Below are positions 6,655 through 9,887 of a stretch of DNA of 9,887 nt, one piece after another. The DNA is from Candidatus Rokuibacteriota bacterium (GTDB lineage Bacteria; Methylomirabilota; Methylomirabilia; Rokubacteriales; CSP1-6): contig JACOVB010000367.1 of assembly GCA_016177555.1 (NCBI GenBank), positions 1 through 9,887 of the forward strand. Reading direction: 5' to 3'. Within the stretch, counting starts at the first letter, position 1. Each line of letters begins with the position of its first letter. Made by a program: the position numbers and the translations under genes. The notes under the pieces are model-generated. The model was not told where the DNA came from. It ran no database searches and saw only the letters and a program-made list of their open reading frames with translations.

Positions 6655-7842
6655 ATGAGATCAGTGGCAATGCGCGTGGCAGCGGTTCTCGTATCGTTTC
6701 TGCTGGTTGCGCCCGCGCTGGCGCAGCCGAAGGTCCCCGGGGTGACCGATACGGAGGTAACCCTCGGCACCTCCACGCCGCTCTCGGGGCCGGCCGCGGC
6801 CTGGGGCAACACGGCCCGCGGCATGGAGGCCTGGGCCGCCCACGTCAACGACCAGGGCGGTGTCCACGGGCGCAAGATCAAGATGGTGCTGAAGGACGAC
6901 GGCTACGTGCCGGGGCGCGCGGTGGCCAATGTCACCGAGATGAAGGACTCGGTGTTCGCCGTCGTGGGGCTCCTCGGCACGGCCATCGTCGGCGCCGCCA
7001 AGGACGTCGCGATCAATGCCAGGACGCCGCTGGTGGCGCCCTTCGGCAATGCGCAGATCTTCCTCAAGGAGCCGCGGGAGAACATGCGCGGCGTCTTCGT
7101 CATCAACACCGACTATCCGCCCGAGGGCGAGTTCCTCGGGGGCTACGCCGCCCGGACACTCAAGGCGCGGAAGCTCGCCGTCTTCTACCAGAACGACGAG
7201 TACGGCAAGGGCGGGCTCGACGGCGTCAAGAGGGCCGCGGCCGCCACCGGCGCGCAGGTGACGGGGGAGGTCTCCTACGAGCTGTCGGACCGCGCGCTGG
7301 GCACCCATGCCCTCAAGCTGAAGGAGTCGGGCGCGGATGCCGTGATCCTGTATCCCACGACCACCCACGGCGCCCTCATCCTCAAGGAGATGGCCAGCCA
7401 GGGCTACCGGCCCACCATCCTTGCCTCCTTCACGCTGGCCGATCCGCTGATGTTCACGCTGGCGGGCGATCTCTGGGAGGGCGTCTACGTCAACGTGGCG
7501 GGACAGGTGGGCCCGCTCACCACGCCCGAGGCCATGCGCGCCATTGACATCCTGAGCAAGTACGAGCCCCGGCTCAAGGGCAAGGAGTACGCGGGGCTCT
7601 ACGGGGCGGTGTCCATGATGCTCACGATCGAGGGGCTCAAGCGCGCCGGTCGCGACCTCACCCGCGAGAAGTTCATCGAGGCGCTGGAGAGCATCAAGGA
7701 CTGGCGGCCTGAGGGCATCGGCGCGCCCATGACCTTCGGCCCGGGGCGCCGCCACGGCCTCAACGCCGTCCAGCTCATGCGCGCGGAGAAAGGGAAGCTG
7801 GTCCCGGTCACGGGCTGGCAGCTCTTCCCCCCGCTGTACTGA
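6655..7842 (+). CDS. ABC transporter substrate-binding protein, branched-chain amino acid (Liv) type
   Basis: A 395-residue periplasmic binding protein of the LivK/Leu-Ile-Val-binding family (Peripla_BP_6). The signal peptide is clear: Arg2 and Arg7, a hydrophobic core at about 8-18, and cleavage after the ALA ending at residue 23. The mature start, VTDTEVTLGTSTPLSGPAAAWG, is the family hallmark. GMEAWAAHVNDQGGVHGRKIKMVLKDDGY, YQNDEYGKGGLDGVK and the ESGADAVIL stretch follow in the expected order. In soil bacteria this family often binds aromatic acids, amides or other non-amino-acid ligands, so leucine specificity should not be assumed. No Liv permease or ATPase gene is seen in the window, so it is an orphan receptor here or its partners lie outside. 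The next gene begins four bases after the stop. Confidence 0.93.
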   Translation: MRSVAMRVAAVLVSFLLVAPALAQPKVPGVTDTEVTLGTSTPLSGPAAAWGNTARGMEAWAAHVNDQGGVHGRKIKMVLKDDGYVPGRAVANVTEMKDSVFAVVGLLGTAIVGAAKDVAINARTPLVAPFGNAQIFLKEPRENMRGVFVINTDYPPEGEFLGGYAARTLKARKLAVFYQNDEYGKGGLDGVKRAAAATGAQVTGEVSYELSDRALGTHALKLKESGADAVILYPTTTHGALILKEMASQGYRPTILASFTLADPLMFTLAGDLWEGVYVNVAGQVGPLTTPEAMRAIDILSKYEPRLKGKEYAGLYGAVSMMLTIEGLKRAGRDLTREKFIEALESIKDWRPEGIGAPMTFGPGRRHGLNAVQLMRAEKGKLVPVTGWQLFPPLY

Positions 7843-7846
7843 GCCC

Positions 7847-8893
7847 GTGAGAGCGGCGAGGTTCTACGCGCCCCGGGAGCCGCTCCGCCTCGAGGAGATC
7901 GAGGCCGCGGCCCCGGGGCCGGGGGAAGTGCGAGTCGCCGTCGAGGCGTGCGGGATCTGCGGCACCGATCTCCACGTCGCCATCGAGGGGACGATTCCGC
8001 TGCCGAGGGTGCCCATCGTCCTCGGCCACGAGGCCGCCGGCCGGGTGGCCGAGGTCGGCGCGGGCGTCACCGCGTGGAAGGCGGGCGACCGGGTGGGGAT
8101 CTTCCCCAACGTGGCCTGCGGCGTCTGCCCCGCCTGCAAGCAGGGGCGGGAGGTGCTCTGCCCGAGCGCACAGGTGCCCGGCATCAACCGCGACGGCGCC
8201 TTCGCGGAATCCATCACGCTGCCGGCCTCGTGCCTGATGGCGCTGCCTGCCGAGATCCCATTCCCCGTGGGGGCGATCATTGCCGATGCCGTCTCGACGG
8301 CCTATCGCGCCGTCGCCCACCGCGGGGCTCTCGCCTCGGGCGAGCGCATCGCCGTCTTCGGATGCGGGGGGCTCGGTATCCACGGGATCAAGATCGCGCG
8401 GCTCCTGGGCGCCTCGCAGGTCATCGCGGTGGACGTGGCGCCGGGGGCGCTCAGACGCGCGGGGGAGGCCGGCGCCACGGATCTGGTGGACGCTTCAAAC
8501 GGGGATGCGGGCAAGCAGGTTCGCGCGCTCACGCGCGGTGAGGGCGTGGATCTCGCCGTGGAGTTCGTCGGGCTCAAGGCCTCGGTGACCGAGGCGCTCC
8601 GGAGTCTCCGCCGCGGCGGGCGCGCGGTGGTGGCGGGCGTGGGGGCGGACCGCGTCGAGCTGCCGCCGCTTCGCGCCTTCGTCGGCGGCGAGCTCGCCCT
8701 CATCGCTTCCATGGGCTTCGACCGCGAGGAGGTCGAGACGGTGATCCGCCTCGTGGCCTCGGGCGCTCTCGATCTCTCCGCCTCCGTGAGCGACGTGATC
8801 CCGCTCGAGGCGATCAATGACGGCTTCCGGCGCGCCTTCGCCAAGGAGGGCGATCCCATCCGCATCGTCGTCTGCCCCGGGGAGTCGCGATGA
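7847..8893 (+). CDS. Zinc-dependent medium-chain alcohol dehydrogenase
   Basis: A 348-residue member of the medium-chain dehydrogenase/reductase family that should interconvert an alcohol and an aldehyde or ketone using NAD(P). The catalytic-zinc ligands are Cys38 (in CGICGTD), His61 (in LGHEAAGRV, with Glu62) and probably Asp147 (IADAVSTAY), where many relatives have Cys. The structural-zinc lobe is complete, with Cys91, Cys94, Cys97 and Cys105. The Rossmann loop is GCGGLG at residues 172-177. Asp196 at the end of the second strand (VIAVDV) favours NAD over NADP. The start is GTG 7847, four bases after the previous stop, with no good Shine-Dalgarno, so translation may be coupled. It overlaps the next ligase as ATGA. 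The substrate is unknown; a hydroxyacyl intermediate or alcohol of the same pathway is plausible. Confidence 0.94.
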   Translation: MRAARFYAPREPLRLEEIEAAAPGPGEVRVAVEACGICGTDLHVAIEGTIPLPRVPIVLGHEAAGRVAEVGAGVTAWKAGDRVGIFPNVACGVCPACKQGREVLCPSAQVPGINRDGAFAESITLPASCLMALPAEIPFPVGAIIADAVSTAYRAVAHRGALASGERIAVFGCGGLGIHGIKIARLLGASQVIAVDVAPGALRRAGEAGATDLVDASNGDAGKQVRALTRGEGVDLAVEFVGLKASVTEALRSLRRGGRAVVAGVGADRVELPPLRAFVGGELALIASMGFDREEVETVIRLVASGALDLSASVSDVIPLEAINDGFRRAFAKEGDPIRIVVCPGESR

Positions 8894-9887
8894 TCAATAT
8901 CGGCCAGTTCCTGGCCAGGCGCGCGGAGCGAGCGCCAGACCAAGAGGGACTCGTGTTCGGCTCGACCAGGCTGACGTACGGGGAGCTGAACCGCGAGGCC
9001 AACCGCGTGGCCCACGCGCTGGCCGGCCTCGGCGTCAAGAAGGGCGATCGGGTCGGCATCCTGCTGATGAACTCGCCGCGCTTCTGCCAGCTCTACTTCG
9101 GCCTCGCCAAGCTCGGCGCGGTGCTCGTCACGCTCAACTGGCGGCTGGCGCCTCCGGAGCTGGAGTGGATCTGCGCCAATGCGGGCGTCACGCTGCTGGT
9201 CTTCGAGCGCGAGTTCCTCGGCGCGGTGGAGGCTCTCCACTCGCGCTCCGCTGTCCAGCGCTACGTGGCGGCCGACGAGCCGGGGTTGCCCTGGGCCGCC
9301 TCGCTCGACGGGCTCGCCGCGGCCGCGTCCGACCGGGAGCCCGTTCTCGCGGGCGGCGGCGACGATCCGCTCCTCATCATGTACACGTCGGGGACCACGG
9401 GCAGGCCCAAGGGCGCCGTCATCACGCATGCCAACGTCTTCTGGGGCTCGGTCACGGTGCTGCTCACGCTGGATTTCAGGGTCCGCGACCGGGTGCTGAT
9501 CGTCATGCCCCTCTATCACATCGGCGCGCTGGACTACCTGACGATGTGCGTGCACCGGGGCTGCACCGCGGTCCTCATGCGGGCCTTCGAGCCGCGCGCC
9601 ATGCTGGAGACGATCCGGGGCGAGCGCGTGGATACCTTCCTCGCCGTGGCCGCCATGCTCCAGGCGCTGCGCGACGTCCCCGGCTTCGAGGAGGCGGTGT
9701 CGAGCGTGCGCTGGCTGCTCTGCGGCGCCGCGCCTGTGCCCGTGCCGCTCATCGAGGCCTATGCGCGCCACGGCATCACCATCCAGCAGTCGTACGGCCT
9801 CACCGAGACCACGGGCCCGGCCGCGGTGCTGGGGCCCGAGCGCGCCATCGAGAAGGCCGGCTCCACGGGCACCGCGTTCTTCCACAC
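8890..9887 (+). CDS. Second acyl-CoA ligase (AMP-binding), N-terminal part
   Basis: The frame from ATG 8890 runs off the window after 332 complete codons. It is an ANL-superfamily acyl-CoA ligase: LTYGELNREANRVAHAL is the usual early helix region, YTSGTTGRPKG at residues 165-175 is the phosphate loop, and YGLTETTGP (from Tyr302) is the A5 motif with the catalytic Glu306. The adenylate-binding Asp/Arg motifs and the C-terminal lysine lie beyond the window, so completeness is unknown. GGGGAG at 8879-8884, five bases before the ATG, and the 4-base overlap with the dehydrogenase gene support the start. It is clearly different from the ligase at the other end of the window (different motif wording throughout), so it is not a recent duplicate and probably activates another acid or a later intermediate. 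Confidence 0.95.
   Translation, partial: MINIGQFLARRAERAPDQEGLVFGSTRLTYGELNREANRVAHALAGLGVKKGDRVGILLMNSPRFCQLYFGLAKLGAVLVTLNWRLAPPELEWICANAGVTLLVFEREFLGAVEALHSRSAVQRYVAADEPGLPWAASLDGLAAAASDREPVLAGGGDDPLLIMYTSGTTGRPKGAVITHANVFWGSVTVLLTLDFRVRDRVLIVMPLYHIGALDYLTMCVHRGCTAVLMRAFEPRAMLETIRGERVDTFLAVAAMLQALRDVPGFEEAVSSVRWLLCGAAPVPVPLIEAYARHGITIQQSYGLTETTGPAAVLGPERAIEKAGSTGTAFFH

Noticed and set aside
6611..6663. Imperfect direct repeat around TCATGAG (6612-6618 and 6653-6659)
   Set aside because: Only about 10 of 12 bases match, and one copy includes a stop codon and the other a start codon, so it is easily chance. I saw no other sign of an operator or insertion.

Overview
This is a gene-dense, very GC-rich stretch (I estimate about 70 % G+C by eye) in which every supportable gene lies on the + strand. 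Most genes abut or overlap by 4 bases (ATGA or GTGA junctions), and Shine-Dalgarno sequences precede several starts. No gap between genes exceeds about 75 bases, so there is no gene-free stretch of 300 bases. I saw no rRNA, tRNA, CRISPR array, insertion sequence or convincing rho-independent terminator, and no promoter I would defend. High GC, strong Shine-Dalgarno use and a mix of amidohydrolase, acyl-CoA ligase, TRAP-transporter and Liv-type binding-protein genes suggest a Gram-negative soil or sediment bacterium, for example Candidatus Rokubacteria, a betaproteobacterium or a related lineage. That assignment is inference and weak.

Layout. 1-273: C-terminal end of an amidohydrolase-2 (ACMSD-like) metal-dependent hydrolase or decarboxylase. 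284-1861: complete acyl-CoA ligase. 1858-2685: citryl-CoA lyase/citrate synthase-fold protein that appears to lack key catalytic residues. 2748-3797, 3804-4424 and 4421-5725: a complete TRAP transporter (periplasmic DctP, small membrane DctQ, large membrane DctM), with a G7/C7 inverted repeat at the dctP-dctQ boundary. 5728-5889: a 53-residue remnant of an acyl-CoA dehydrogenase N-terminus. 5910-6617: class I glutamine amidotransferase. 6655-7842: Liv-type ABC periplasmic binding protein. 7847-8893: zinc-dependent medium-chain alcohol dehydrogenase. 8890 to window end: N-terminal two thirds of a second acyl-CoA ligase.

Taken together the block looks like a catabolic module for one or more organic acids. 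TRAP and Liv-type binding proteins would capture the substrate outside the cytoplasm. Two ligases would form CoA thioesters. The citrate synthase-fold protein, the alcohol dehydrogenase and the amidohydrolase would act on carbon skeletons. The substrate cannot be read from the sequence. The most notable points are the altered active site of the citrate synthase-fold protein, the truncated acyl-CoA dehydrogenase and the hairpin between the TRAP binding-protein and membrane-protein genes.
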